In this document: piece after piece, positions 46,671 through 59,332 of the stretch
Layout of the letters: every line of letters starts with the position of its first letter
Numbering within the stretch: position 1 is the first letter of the stretch
Assembly (NCBI RefSeq): GCF_001039355.2
Contig: NW_019775747.1
Coordinates: 386,752 to 450,751 of the forward strand
Direction: 5' to 3'
DNA from: Lingula anatina
Taxonomy: Eukaryota; Brachiopoda; Lingulata; Lingulida; Lingulidae
Length of the DNA: 64,000 bases
Made by a program: the position numbers and the translations under genes
The notes under the pieces: generated by a model
What the model was told of the DNA's origin: nothing
Seen by the model: the letters and a program-made list of their open reading frames with translations, nothing else
Databases searched by the model: none

Positions 46671-48375
46671 TGCAAATTGCATACCTTGAAGTTAACATGG
46701 TGCCAAGATTGTGTACTCTCAAAATTGGTATTTTTTTCATTGCAACAATCCAGAATTCTTTTTTTTTTTTTTTCTTTTGGTTAGGAACCAGGTTCATTAG
46801 TCCTCATCTTTCCACCTTTCTCACCTGGTGCTACTCAATTAAACCATGGAACATCGACATGACATCCACTACCTGTTGCTATCAATACGGAGTGTAGTTT
46901 TCTAAGTTTTGTTTCTGTGTTATTATTAAGGGGTGAGGGTCGTGCTTTCCTCAGAATGTAACCTGGAATGTGTAAGGTATTGAAAGTGTTCTGTTTTAGT
47001 GTTTCAGGTAGTTATAGGGTTGTGCTGCTAACCTTCTGGCTTTTACATCATAGAATATGCCCCTGATGATGCCAGGTGTTCTATGGTGTTTTTGTTTCTG
47101 ATGGACTTGAATTTTGAAGAGCTATACTTAAGATGGTAGTGGGGAAGGGTCTGTTTAGGTGAGTCTCTTACATAAGAGTTGAGCTATTAAATTTTTTTAT
47201 CTCTCAGAGTGTTTCCATACAGAAAAGTGTAACACTGAAATTAAAAGGGATATAGTTTGGCTGATATGTTACAGTGAAAAAGGTAGAAAAAGGAAACTTT
47301 TTCATCTGTATGTCTGAAGTTTTTCATCAGCAGAATTGTCTGCAAAGCAACTTGTACTGTAACAGAAAACCATGTATTAAAACCATGTTTTATCTCATAC
47401 TGTGACTTGTTCAGGAGAATTTAAAGAGTCTTAATTGCCAAGGCTTTTAGATGTTTCTTTAAATTTGTAATGTGCATTATAATGCAACATGGCTTAACTT
47501 TACGGCTACTGGGCTTAATTTCTACTGTGTATGCCTTAATGTGTGTTCATTTCAATCTACCACTGGGCCATTCCACCCAGGACTCCACCACTCTATGCAT
47601 CTTTTTTCCTTCTTAAGAATCTTCATCTCTTCATATCCAAAGAAAAAATGGTGAGAAAATTTACTCTTTTAAAATTGGTTCAAGGTGTGGAAGTGCCAAT
47701 AAGAAGAAAAAAAAAAGAAAGATGAAAAAGAAATGTAATGGATATTGTGTTATTACTTTTAGTTGGAAAGGTTTGAATATTGTATGTAAAGGAGTGGTTG
47801 TTAAAGATATAAGGATTGAAGATTTAGTCTGAATTTCATTTCTTTGTATAATTAATGTGCTGTTGAATGTCTTTTTAATTTTTATTTAAGTTAATTTAAT
47901 TGTCAAAAATATATGTTAAATGCTAGTGGTTGTTTTTTCATGCCTTTAACTACTTAAAATACTATTAAATATTTCAATACATGATTCAAAAGTTGAATAT
48001 TTGTCATTTAAAGAAATAATCCAATTATGTTTTCAAAAATATAATTAAGCTTATTATTTTGTCATGTCTGTACTACTGAAAATACTTTGATATAATCATG
48101 CCCAAACCCCAAACCCCTAATTTTACTATCATGACCCCCCCCCCTCCCCTTGCTTCCTTCATCCAATAAAAAAAAAAAAAGACGGGAGGAAAACGCACCA
48201 AGTTGACCTTGTGGCCTATATCCACTAATGCATGCAGAATATATGCGAGTCCAGAGTGTCTTGGGATCTAGAAATCTCAATTTGCCATGCAGACTACAAC
48301 AATTGATTTCTTGGAGAAGACTGAGTAAGCTTCAGTGAACTCTAGGTCGGTGGTCAGTGGAATTTCTTATCAGCC

Positions 48376-48468
48376 ATGGCAACTGCGGTTAGTCCTGCGG
48401 GCAGTATTGATCTGGGATGTCTAGTAGCGATGGTGATGACCACGCCACCAACTGACCACAAGACTGCT
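48376..48468 (+). CDS. Tentative alternative first exon, unknown protein
   Basis: ATG 48376 has a strong initiation context (GCCATGG) in a locally GC-richer stretch. 31 codons, starting MATAVSPAGSIDLGCLVAMV, lead to a GTAAAT donor at 48469 at phase 0. The phase does not match the next exon candidate at 48892 (phase 1), and without splicing the ORF continues to 48643. It could be an exon of another isoform or chance. No family recognised. Confidence 0.15.
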
Positions 48469-48891
48469 GCAGTAAATATTGAGAGTTTAAAGTCATTTCA
48501 GAGGGTACACAGACTGGATGGTGTAAAGCTATACCACATGTTATACATTTTCAGTCAAATTAAAATGTGCCATAGTTTTGACTATGAGCTCAAATTTTTG
48601 ATTATTATTCTTATTTTTTTTCTGAAAATATTTTCTGACCCATAAATGCAATCTTTCCTGATTTTTAAAAATACATGCTATTCTGCTTCAAACACAAAGA
48701 AAAGTAGCCCAAGGCGGGATCATTTCCACTGACCGTCTTCCATTACATTAAGTGCATATGGAATATTAATTTATTATTAGTAATTCAGTGACTGCAAGCC
48801 TTGAGCTCCCTGTAGTGACCGTTTGGGTAATTTGCTTGATGTGATTATACAGCAGATATTAAATGATCACCACTATTATTGTCTCCATTAG

Positions 48892-48984
48892 ATCTGCTTT
48901 ATTGTTCCTCACTTGATGACCCAGATTTTACGATGGCCGCTGGAAGGGTCAGAAGAACCCAGGCGTCTGCCTGCAAGGATGTGG
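48892..48984 (+). CDS. Candidate internal coding exon, unknown protein (93 nt, phase 1-1)
   Basis: The acceptor is TTGTCTCCATTAG and the donor GG|GTAAAG at 48985, acceptable but weaker than those of the two preceding exons. Entered at phase 1 the split codon becomes Asp and the frame reads DLLYCSSLDDPDFTMAAGR then VRRTQASACKDV, leaving at phase 1. RRT is a second basophilic phosphorylation-like motif in the predicted protein. Phase 0 is also open through this segment, so frame evidence is weaker than for the exon at 31452. Composition is richer in GC than its surroundings. Alternative: chance open segment. A GTGGGT donor four bases upstream is also possible. Confidence 0.5.
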
Positions 48985-51900
48985 GTAAAGAAAAAAAAAG
49001 TGGTCCTCACAGAGAACAATGGCTGAAAAATAGATCTCTCAGGGGGTCTGGAAAAGGGTTCAGTAAAAAGATAGAAAGGGGGTCAGTTTTTTAGGGGAAA
49101 ATTTTGTTGTCAAGGTGTGTTAAAGGGAAGGGTGGAGCAAGGGTAGTTTATGGGGAGGGGTCAATTGGATATTGGCGGTCATTTATTTTTAATTTGAAAG
49201 TGGCGCTCAAGGGTACAAGAAGGATTAAGGGTCAAATATAAAAAAAAAAAAAAACTGGTTGGATAGGGTTTGGGGGAAATTTATATGTTGAATGTGATAC
49301 AGCAGACTTGATCCTCCTAGCTTGTTTCCTTGATTTTACTTTTCTTTGTTATTTTCAATGTTTTTTTTTCCTTATTTACACCCAAAGAAACATTTTTGTG
49401 TAAGAGTTATTAATGGTTTCTTTTATTTACAATGGATACTGTTCGTTTTATGACATTTTGAAAGAAAAAAGAACATATTTTTGGGGATGCTAGGTTTTTA
49501 TGAAGATGAATATACATAAAAGTTGGTATATCTGAAGCATTCTCCCCTACCACACTCACTTATATGGCTGGTTTGGGACTTTCTAAAAACCTGAACATGG
49601 TGAGGAGTTGAGTACAGATATTAAACTGTGGGCTTTGTGTATGAAGGCTTTAAATGGAGAAATATTGTTGGGATGGGGGTGGGGGTTAAAAGGGTCTGGT
49701 TGATAAATAATTTAAGATTTATTAATTGAAAATTATTTGAATATATGATGAATGCCTTTAGAATAATCAGTGAACAGTTGATCATGCTATATAGAATTTC
49801 ATGTTGACAGTTGTTTCTTGTGGGTCCAGGATAACTTCCCTCTTTGCACTTTTCCTGCCATTTTCTGATTTTCTCATGTTTTGTTTTTGACAACCCTTTT
49901 TTATCCTAAAGTAGCATGCATTTTTGTTCTGTCAGTTTTGTTTCATTGAAAATAAACTAGATATTTTTTAACTTTCACCTTTGTGGATAATGAAGATATA
50001 GTACACTGGAAAAAAATTAGAATTGATTGTCTTGTGAAAAGTAATTGTTTTTAAAAACATCGTATTTCAATGCTTTTTGTGATATTTTTTAATATTTCAT
50101 AACTGTAGAATGGTGCGATAAAATATATTAGGTCTCACTGATGGCAAATGTTGAACAAAACTGAAACAGTCTATCAAAACAAAATAATATTAATAATGAT
50201 TATTTTTTTAAAAATTGATACAGATTTGTTCTCATAGAAGTTAGTCTGTAAAATCACATTTTAAAAATATAATTAATCATACAAAAGCCTTGCAGAGTAT
50301 ATCCAAATTAGCATTTCATTATATCCTAATAAGAGTTTTGCATTTTTAACTTGGCTGTACTGCAGGTAGATGTAATGCAATACCTAAAATGACATAATGT
50401 ACTCATCTTTGCTTCATTTAAAAAAAAAAAAAAAGAACAGTATGCTTTCCTTGTTGACAAGTTTTACACCAGCAAAAAAAGTAGCGTACTTTCCTGCCTA
50501 CCTAACTTTTGAATGGGCCCCTAATTTGTTGCATTTTGCACTTTAACAATGTGCGGCGCACATTAATATGTAGACAGGCACATGGATGTCAAGTAGGTCA
50601 CCGCCAGACGTGTCCTGCTCCTGAGGTGGTCCATCTTAGAAAAGTATCACTTACCTCAAGTTTCCATTGAATTAAAAAAAAGCACCTTTAAGTCAGTTCC
50701 CTGCCTCCTCCCCTTTGATGTTAGAGTTATGTGGAAAGAACCAGTTGATTTGGCGTGCAGATGCGTAGTACTTGGAGAGATAAGCTTTCCGTTTGCTCGG
50801 TTGTCAGAGGAATGATAACCGCCAGGCTCTCAGAGAGTAATAGGTGCTTACTGTACCCGGTATAAATAAAACTGTTCTGGTATAAAACATTGTTATCTGT
50901 TTTACTGTTTGATTTGTTGTTGTTATTTGTAGTTGTACTGGGTAGACGGCTAGATTTTCTATGCTAATATGTTAGTGAAAATGTATTTATCTTAAAAGCA
51001 TGCTGATCATTTTTTTTCAAGAGTATTATGGATTTTTTATGATGATGTATGTATGTGATATAGAGTTTCAGAACAATTTTATGTAGTTCAATTAAAATTG
51101 AATTTATGACAAAAAAAAAAAAAAAAAATTACCAATTGTAAACAAGTCAATAGACCTTCACCAATGTATGCAATCAGGTTTCATTTCTAAGAATACAAGT
51201 TATTTTTATACAACACTGCAGAGCATTGCCCTTAAGAGATCTAGAGCACTTGTCTGTCCTCAAGAGTTTTTTTTTCTTTTACTTTTCATCCATAATATTA
51301 TAAAGTGCAGGCACTGAGGAAAGCTCTCATACTGTAGCGTGAAGCATCTCTTTCATACCTGTAACTAGCCATTTAATCTCCTGCGTGTCTCGAATCTCTT
51401 GGGTATATATCTCATGCTTTGCCCTGTTGCTTGGCAACATTTTCATTCATAATTTCCAGTGTATATTGAAGAAGTTGGGAACATGAATCTAATCACATTG
51501 CAGGAACATGGCGATGATGGTAGCGAACAGATCTCAAAGGAATCTAGTTAGTGTGGAGGAAATGAAAATCCTTGTCCAAGGGGGACCCCACCTCCACCAT
51601 TCGTTTAGAGTGAAAAAAGAGAATAAAATGCACTTTAGACTGGTAATAGAGTAGTGTGTTGCAGTTGAAGGTGGTTGAACTGAAAATAAAATTAGTTTGT
51701 CAGCACAGATGACTTAACATAGCTTGGTGTAAACGCAATATGGGTTCTTTGAATTAATAGAGGGGTATTTATTGATTAAATTTAGTCTTTTAACAAGAAT
51801 GTCTCAGGTTTTCTTTTTTGTCATGGGTAGTTGAGGTTCATGCAATTTATCTTTACCGTATTAAAATTGGCCTTTTAACTGTTTTAGAAGTAGAAAGTGT

Positions 51901-53600
51901 GGCAAGATGCCAGATAGATATCCTCCTAATATGCTGTTAAAAAGAAAAAAAAAAGAAAAAAGAAAAAAAAAAACCTTTTCGAAGTTTCTTCATCTATTTT
52001 AGTCATCTTTAGTAACCAGCAGCACTGGTTTATCTCTGCTTGACCTAATGCAATCAACTCTAATTTTTCATAACATTGATCACTTGGGTCAATTGGTCTC
52101 ACTGCAAACAGAACTTTTTTCTCTACATGACCTAATGCAATCAACTGTCTTAATTTTCAAAGATTTGATCACATAGATTGTCGTTGTCATGCCAAGTCTG
52201 AACATAAAACTTTTATGTATTCCATACCCCGTTAAAATGCTATACCCACTTTTTTTATCAGCAACACATCATATGAATATGATTTTATTCCATTAGAGAT
52301 TGTTTATAGCAAGTAAGTGGCTGCTGTAGAACTTGTTGCAAGATTATGTTTACGTAATTTTTAATGATTATAGTAATGCTGATTACAATTGAAATATCAT
52401 ATAGATTGCTTGGATCGCTGAGGCCTTTTTTCCTTCAAACCTATCAAAATAGTATTTCACTAAATCAAAGATTAATATTAAGTAAAATGATAAAAGAATA
52501 ATCTCCTTTTTGCAATAAAAGAAAAAAAATTTTGGCATAAAAAAAGTATTATAAGCAAGAGTTCACTGGACAACTATCTTAATTGGCATGTTGATAATGC
52601 TAGCTGTCTTCAGGCATGTTCACAACTGAGTCAACTTAAATCAAAATATTTATCTATTGACATCAGTAGACATTCATATCACTCAATGTGAGATGTGGAA
52701 GTCTTATCAAGGCATAGTCTGCTGGTGACATCACTTACTCTATTGCCAGTCTAACTTTGTCTGTGAACTTGCCTGCAGAGTGCGCCAGTATGAGCTTGTC
52801 TTGGCTACTGGTGCTGTGGCTATTGGAAATGGAAGACGGTGTCTGGTATTACTACCTGCTGAGGATATTAATAGTGCAGATTTCTTCCCCCCCCCCTCCT
52901 CTCTCTCTCTCTTGACCTGGGAGTGAAACAGAGGGAAACACATGTTCAGCATGCCAAGCATTATTAGCATCATATCTGTCTTTATAGTACACTGGTCAGA
53001 TGTATGGTCTTTTTATACACAGTGCCATATATTAGACACACGTAAAATATTTTCATTCTTCTTAATGTGGCTCGGGTTTCCCCAAAATACGTGCATTGAT
53101 ATCTGGTTGTATTTGAAGCTATAAGAAAACTGCAGGACTTTTTTTCATTGCGTGGAATTTATTATGGTAAAACACAGTCCAAGTTGACTGGAGTAGAATA
53201 CTGTCTGAATATTGTGGTGCCTTACGCTGTAGTACACTTCCACAAAACACTTTTTTCGCATCTCTAGAGTCATCAGAAGATTTTTTTTACTCCACAAACT
53301 CATGTAGTACTGGAGTGAGAAATTCAGTATGTTCATTTGCCTAGTTAAAGTAATTTTAAATACGCAGAGCAGGCAAGAAAAGAAGCTAGGATACTGCTTT
53401 TAGGCAAGTGGTATTTTGTTACCCTGGATGGAATAATTATTATCATTATATATGTGTATGCATTCTAATAATATATGTCTACAGATATGAACATCAGTCC
53501 AGTTCCATCTTCACTTCTCCCTGTAGGTTTTTGCACTCATTATGACTGACTGGCAAAAATGCACTGCAGGCTGACCTTTATGGAAATTGATTTTTTTTCT
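48985..53600 (+). other. Intron or flank without recognised exon
   Basis: AT-rich DNA with poly-A runs (about 49239, 50419, 51110, 51943) and no convincing exon. Balanced, unique-looking stretches at 50560-50880 and 51330-51570 could be regulatory. The second contains GTTGCTTGGCAAC, an X-box-like inverted pair with a shortened centre. 52885-52912 is a C-run followed by CT repeats. Confidence 0.45.
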
Positions 53601-53650
53601 TAAGCGAGAGTGAGTTTATTATGGAGTAGCCAGCGAGCTAGCACTGTAAG

Positions 53651-53671
53651 CAGCAGCAGCAGCAGCAGCAG
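53651..53671 (+). repeat. (CAG)7 trinucleotide repeat
   Basis: Seven uninterrupted CAG units, flanked by GCTAGC on both sides (AGCTAGCACTG and CAGCTAGCCC). It lies about 400 bp upstream of the putative alternative promoter. Not in a supported reading frame. Confidence 0.95.
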
Positions 53672-54044
53672 TCAGCTAGCCCAACATAGTGAATAATTCA
53701 ATCATGTGGCTGGGTTGACCTCTGACCTTTGTCTGCCGCGACTGTCTGGGCGATCCATCCTGTATTCAAAAATAGATCGGTGCCCAGTCACTCCACTCCT
53801 TCCAGTGCACTGGTTGAAATCCCAGAGGGATTCGAGGATCTTACCAGACGGGCATGGACTAGCTACTATTACTACCACTACTACTCCTATACTACTACTA
53901 TATACTACGACTAAGTTGGTTCAGTACCAGGAGACATAGTAGAGTGAGTACTTAAGCTCAGATTTCTGGGAGGCCGTTTCCTGGAATCAGCTGAAGAGAA
54001 TTGGGCTTGTTACACTGCTGTCTACTCTAGCCAAGGTGTGAGTG

Positions 54045-54250
54045 CAGTGCAGTATATATATATATAGAGAGAGAGCCAGTTCCCAGGACAGTGGACGCTC
54101 TGTTCCCTGTATACTTAACCGGTTAACAGCTGTGGAGGAGACTATATTGTGTCGTTGCTGCCATTGCTGCTGACATTAAGGAGATAATATCATTGAGGAA
54201 GAGGCCTGACCACAGACACAGCAACAGCTTATAGTAGCAGGGTGGTGTGT
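54045..54250 (+). promoter_or_regulatory. Candidate alternative promoter and 5' UTR
   Basis: A TATATATATATA stretch at about 54053-54066 is followed at about 30 bases by purine-pyrimidine sequence CCAGTTCC, suitable for an initiator, and then about 150 bases of GC-richer sequence without ATG leading into the ORF at 54251. The whole 53.6-54.5 kb interval is noticeably more GC-rich and complex than the DNA on either side. Start site and promoter are inferred from position only. Confidence 0.25.
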
Positions 54251-54310
54251 ATGTGTGAGAGAGATCCAAAAGACGACTTCAGGGGGCATCGCAGAGCTTC
54301 AGATTACAGT
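54251..54310 (+). CDS. Candidate alternative first coding exon, unknown protein
   Basis: ATG 54251 opens exactly 20 codons (MCERDPKDDFRGHRRASDYS) and meets a perfect GTAAGT donor at 54311, at phase 0. The peptide is hydrophilic with an RRAS motif, a strict PKA-type consensus, like the RRS and RRT motifs in the upstream exons. Phase 0 does not match the phase-1 pattern of those exons, so it would splice to a different downstream acceptor, or through the weaker GTGTAA donor two bases earlier (phase 1). It may belong to a second isoform or a separate gene continuing beyond the window. Confidence 0.3.
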
Positions 54311-57017
54311 GTAAGTAGATCAGATGAGCTAGGGGCTAGCTGGACTGAGAGGCGTCAGTCTGCGTGGCCCAGGTCAGGTGAAGTGAGTGAGGTTAAGACG
54401 GGAGCTGTGACCATCCTTGGTCAAGCTACCAGGCTTAAATTCTCGGATTACTACAGTGAGTGGTTAAAGCTACACGCTTGCTTACCTGGGTTTGGCTAGG
54501 ATTTTTATAGCCTGGCAGACAGATAGGGTATGATATGATATGATATGAAATGATGGAGCCTGGCTGTAGTAAAATGTATGGGTTGATTATAAATTAACCT
54601 GGTCAGGGTTATTAGTAAGCTCAGGCTTATGTGTGGGACTGGTCACACATGGTCTGCATGGTTGTAGAGATTTCAAGTGAGAAACGAGCTCAGCATAGTC
54701 TCGTGTTTACAGAGCTCCCTGCCAGCCTGCAAGGCACTGACGGCTACTTCACTGGCCTGGCAACTATAAAATATCACTGTTTGTTTGGGTTGGGTAAATG
54801 TTACAGGTTATGAAACAGCCGAGGTCCCGGTTAGGTCATGGAAGCCTGGCGTAAAAGTAAAAGTTTATTTTCAGTTCTCCCTGACCAAACTGGGATGGTT
54901 TATATCTTTGTAAATGGGATTAAAACACTCATGTGCAATGATAGAATTTCTATTGTCATTATAGCCCAGTTTGACCTCTAATCTTAAAGGCTGGTATCAT
55001 CTGTATTCTTTCAGTAGCCTTAAAACTTTTTAAATCGTGATCCATTCACAAAACATGGCCAGCCCATGGAAGCTTTGCTGTGTAATATGGAGGAATATCC
55101 CGCCATGGCATGGAATATTTATATACGTCTGTATAGATTAAGTGTGTGTATTTATATGTTATATGTATGTATAGAATGCAACAGCCTGTTTTTAGCTGTA
55201 CTTGCAAAGCTGTGTTAATAAGGCGCTGTTCACTCCAGATCCAACTCCAAAATGAACCAGTTGACATCATAAGGTCTCTAATCGTAAAATAAGCCTGCCC
55301 GTCCCTGTTAAACTTGACAGTTTGATGTCATCGCAGGTCGTTTATTTCTGGTCTTAGTTAGTCTTGATGTTGTGACTACTACAACCAGCCAGTGGCTAGC
55401 TGCTGTGTACTCTAGCTATGGTCAGGATATGGTAAAGCACACAGAGCCAATATATACTGACTGGGTTAACCCAGTCTTCACCTAACAGTACAACACACTA
55501 TGTGGACAGAGATATTGACGTGAGTCAAGGAAATGTTTTGATTCAGTCTAGGAAACGACTGGGTCACTTCATTGGATATTTAAGGCTAGCCAGTATGTGT
55601 CTAGACATAGCACAGGGTTTCGGGATCGTTAAACAGGTGAAGCTGGTGAAGTATGTCTGTGTCCATGTTTGTAATTTGGTTGTAATCTGGGCACTCCTTG
55701 TGATGGGGGCACCTGCTTCTTTAATCATAGGCAGGATTTATCATTGTAGTAATATATATGTAGGGTTATTAATTAGCAAGTTGGTAGCCATAGGTATATA
55801 TATAATATTTATATATTAGTTTATATTAGTTTATCTAGGAATTGGTAATGGTGGGACATAGGCTTATTTCACCATTAAATGGATTTTATATTGAAATATT
55901 ATAGATGTATTAATTTAGTGTCTTTGACATTTTGGTTGTTGTGATGAAAGATGAATTTAAACAGAGATTATTTTCAGTTCAAAAGTTATATGATTGTAAC
56001 TGATGTCTGTCGTGAGATATTTATCTTGGATAATGATAAAAGAAGTGCAATATGTATGTCAGAGGGGGTGTAATCATAATATAAATAGGATGAATTTAGT
56101 ATAATCCATGTCATTAAAATTATGGAATATCAAGTCATGATGACAAAAGACGGAGAAATATATTAAAGTGAAATTGAAGTCAAGAAATAGAAACCAGAAA
56201 ATATCTTAACGACACAGGAAATTAATTTGATGTTCAAGACAATGTCAAACTATAAGAAACACCCTTCAAAAAGAGAAAAAAAAACTGGATCTGTCCTCTA
56301 CAAGATGATAGCAGATGTTTAACTCAAGCTAGAAATGTCACATAAGAGAGTTCAGTGAACATGATTAAAGAAATAATATCATATGGTCACTGATTTGAAG
56401 ATCCAATTATACCCCAGGGCATCAGAGAAGAAAAAAGAATATCACTTATGTACTGGGCATGAAGCAAGATGTGATAGCTAGATTAAGGGCTGCTGACACT
56501 ACAGTTCTACAAAATGTTTTCTTGATTGTCTGATTTATTATGGAGTAGAACCTGAAGACGTGGATAGAGCACCAGAAATCAGTGACCAAGATCAAGCCCA
56601 AATGCCTAGAATTGCCAGCCCATTAGATATTCATTTTAAGCTTGAAATGTCAGATATAAGAAATGAAAAGCAGTAGCAGGGGGTGCATTAAGAAAATGAT
56701 ATCGCACAGTTTCAGTGATATCATAGATAGTACAAATATTCCCAAGGGCTCACAATAAATAATGTCGCTAGGGTCCAGTATGAAATAAAGAAATGCGATA
56801 TGTATTTAGTGTGAGGTAATGAACCTGCTGACATAAGAACCCAAGGACATCGAGTGCAATGAGGAAAAGGTAGCATGGAACACTTGGGTATGGGTCAGTC
56901 TTGCAAGTGCCAGAAAATAAGCAGAATCAATGGCTAGTGGACAATCTGAGCGCACATTAACAAAATTTTCCATCTATCCAATTACTCCCCCCTCCCCACC
57001 CCCAATCCAACCCACCC

Positions 57018-57074
<57 letters not shown>
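57018..57074 (+). repeat. (AAT)n microsatellite
   Basis: About 19 uninterrupted AAT units, preceded by a C/CCA-rich tract (about 56988-57017). Confidence 0.97.
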
Positions 57075-57075
<1 letters not shown>

Positions 57076-57397
57076 TATTGCCAGGTATTTGGACAGTATT
57101 AATGAAAGTTTATTGGACACTAACTTTGTCCTTTAGCTCATGAATGTATATATATATTTTAATCATCGGGGTGAAATTTATATGCAAGGCATGCGAGAAG
57201 AGGTCGAGGAACTGGTCAGTCAATATGAATAGAGTGGTCAGTTGTGAATAGCAATGTCCAGTGGAGTGGTCAATTGTTGTCTCACCGTGTTCCCTACTCT
57301 GCATCTCAATAGAAGGGTCAGTGATGTGACTGCGGCCAGTTTACTCCAGGTTCACTACTAAAGAGGCCTCTCCACAGAGCATTGTCAAGCATGACAA

Positions 57398-57411
57398 GTT
57401 ACCATGGCAAC
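57398..57411. promoter_or_regulatory. RFX X-box motif GTTACCATGGCAAC
   Basis: A full match to the X-box consensus, with inverted GTTRCC and GGCAAC half-sites around the centre. It is followed by ACATGTCT. About 3.1 kb downstream of the candidate alternative first exon. Confidence 0.6.
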
Positions 57412-58728
57412 ATGTCTTAAATATTTAGTGGCGTGGTCTTTGAAGAGGCTTTGTCTTGTGAGGTGCCTCTTCTTATCTCCTTGGCAAAAAAATTATAGTT
57501 TTCTGTAGCCATTTTAACTGCTACCAGGAGATAAGATGGATGTAAAGACAGGGTTTTCTGGGATAGATGATTTCGAGGCAACATGTGTAAATATTGGTAA
57601 ATATTGAGGTACAAGCTCATGAAAATAAAAAAGTGATTTTTTAAAATCAACAGCTGACATTGAATTTGTTTTACCTCCAGTATTCCAGCTTCTGTCTAGA
57701 GTGTCTTCTTTAGGGAATGGTGCTATATATCTACATGTATATATATCCATATGCATAGTTTGTATAGCCTCTATGCATAAGATATGCCCCCCCCCCCTCC
57801 TCCTCACCACCACTGCCTATAGAAAGACGGGTACAGGTTTCAGTTTTAAAATATTGGGGGTTGATTTCAGATGATTTGAGAAAATTACTCCTTTATTCTT
57901 TATTCTTTTCTGATCTCATAAATATTTTTTACAATGTTCCAGGGCCATTATCTTACAGCATTTGGTCAGGTTAAAAACTGTTTTTATAAAATTTTGTTAA
58001 TAAATAAAGGACAGCCTATTATTAGTTGAAATGCTTTAACTTGATAGCATTATGGAAACAGGGATTTTTTTCGATCGCAAAGTAAAAAAGAAAAAAGGAT
58101 TCAATTTTTGGATTATTTAAGTGCTATATACTTTTTTCTTTGGTTATTTAGTATTTTTGAAAGGTTATTTTTAATTAAAGAATAGGGGTATCTCAGAAGT
58201 CAAGTAATAGGTGTCAATTGTGGATCTTAATTTCTCATTTTAAAATTTTAGTGTAATTTGCAGTAAAGTTTTAAACCTTAGAAATGTTGCAGAAGTGTCA
58301 AACGGACACCATCCCTATTTCGCAGCAGTATAGTCGCACTATTTTAGTGTTGTGGTTCCTACATAAGGAAATTAGTTGGAAGGGTCACAGACCTAATGGC
58401 AGGTTTGCTACAGACAAACAGATCCACCAGGTCAGATGTTCCGGATACCTTCAAAGTGTGTCACAGTCAGGAGGTGTGTTTAGCTGTCTTTAGACTGGTT
58501 TTAAGATACAGCAGTTTTAGATGGACCAGATTAACTCAGGAAGTTCGTCTGCAGAGAGAAGCCCTTCTGAACTTTTTTACGGACCAAGCTGTTGTCATGG
58601 AGGGGTGTTTCGGAAGTTCAAAGGAACGCTGTTTTTGCTTGGAAAAGGTCTGCTCTGGGCAAAATTTGTCTGCTCTGGGCGAAATTTGATCTACGTATAC
58701 CAAGGTTTCATGGTAAGAGGTTTTCAGT

Positions 58729-58750
58729 CCCCCCCCCCCCCCCCCCCCCG
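58729..58750 (+). repeat. Poly-C run
   Basis: About 20 consecutive C; a frequent site of length error. Confidence 0.95.
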
Positions 58751-59069
58751 AAATCGTAGGCTATGGGCCTGCAGACTGTCTTGTGGAATTATTGCGAATA
58801 CATGGCGTGTATAAATTGGTAATGGTTTAAGTATGGAACCAATGTGAATGTGGCCAAACAGCCGTCACATTGATCATAACCCTTACATATTCAGAGCCAG
58901 CTCGGGAAGCCAAATGTCAGCCTTTATTGATATGTCATATTTCTGGAATGTGGGCAAAATTACTTTTTGTGTACATGATCAATTACTTGACAATAATCTT
59001 TGAAAATATATGCCAACTTCCTTTTTCGTAAAATTGTCCCTGTATAAAAGTGAACATTCCTAATTTTAT

Positions 59070-59088
59070 TTATTTATTTATTTATTTC
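59070..59088 (+). repeat. (TTTA)n short microsatellite
   Basis: About five TTTA units. Confidence 0.85.
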
Positions 59089-59332
59089 ATTTGCATGCAT
59101 ATTTGTCCTGAGTCCACACAACCAAAATTAAAATTCAGGGTGACTTATAATGTCCGAGTTTCAGTCATAACTCTTCAGGAAGTCTTGTATTTTAGGAAAA
59201 CAAATAGATCCCACTTTACTTCCAATCGCCACAGGGAAATCAGTTTCCTCCATATACTTTTGCACCCATAGAGAAACATCGCTCTTTTTTCATATAATAT
59301 ATGTGTGCTTTTGCGTACAAAATGTATGTACT

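Larger units (their letters stand above)
31530..48891 (+). other. Putative intron 3 (about 17.4 kb)
   Basis: Contains the palindromic satellite block (37600-42463), a 41-bp minisatellite, MITEs, a partial tandem duplication at 44.45-44.92 kb and two regulatory-looking islands (32330-32640 and 34800-35300). Stretches such as 33000-34780, 35300-36390, 42740-44430 and 44930-46340 are AT-rich and unique-looking, and I see no exon in them. Confidence 0.55.

Noticed and set aside
51476-51552. Possible exon after the acceptor ATTGCAG at 51504
   Set aside because: A good acceptor, but phase 1 (the phase of the gene) hits a stop after four codons and there is no good donor.
55481-55531. Short candidate exon between CTAACAG and GTGAGT
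   Set aside because: It would be 31 bases entering at phase 1 and leaving at phase 2, breaking the pattern, with no independent support.
55502-55819. 105-codon hydrophobic ORF
   Set aside because: It begins at GTG, not ATG, in a eukaryotic context, ends in AT-rich low-complexity sequence and has no splice support. The membrane-like composition follows from T-rich DNA.
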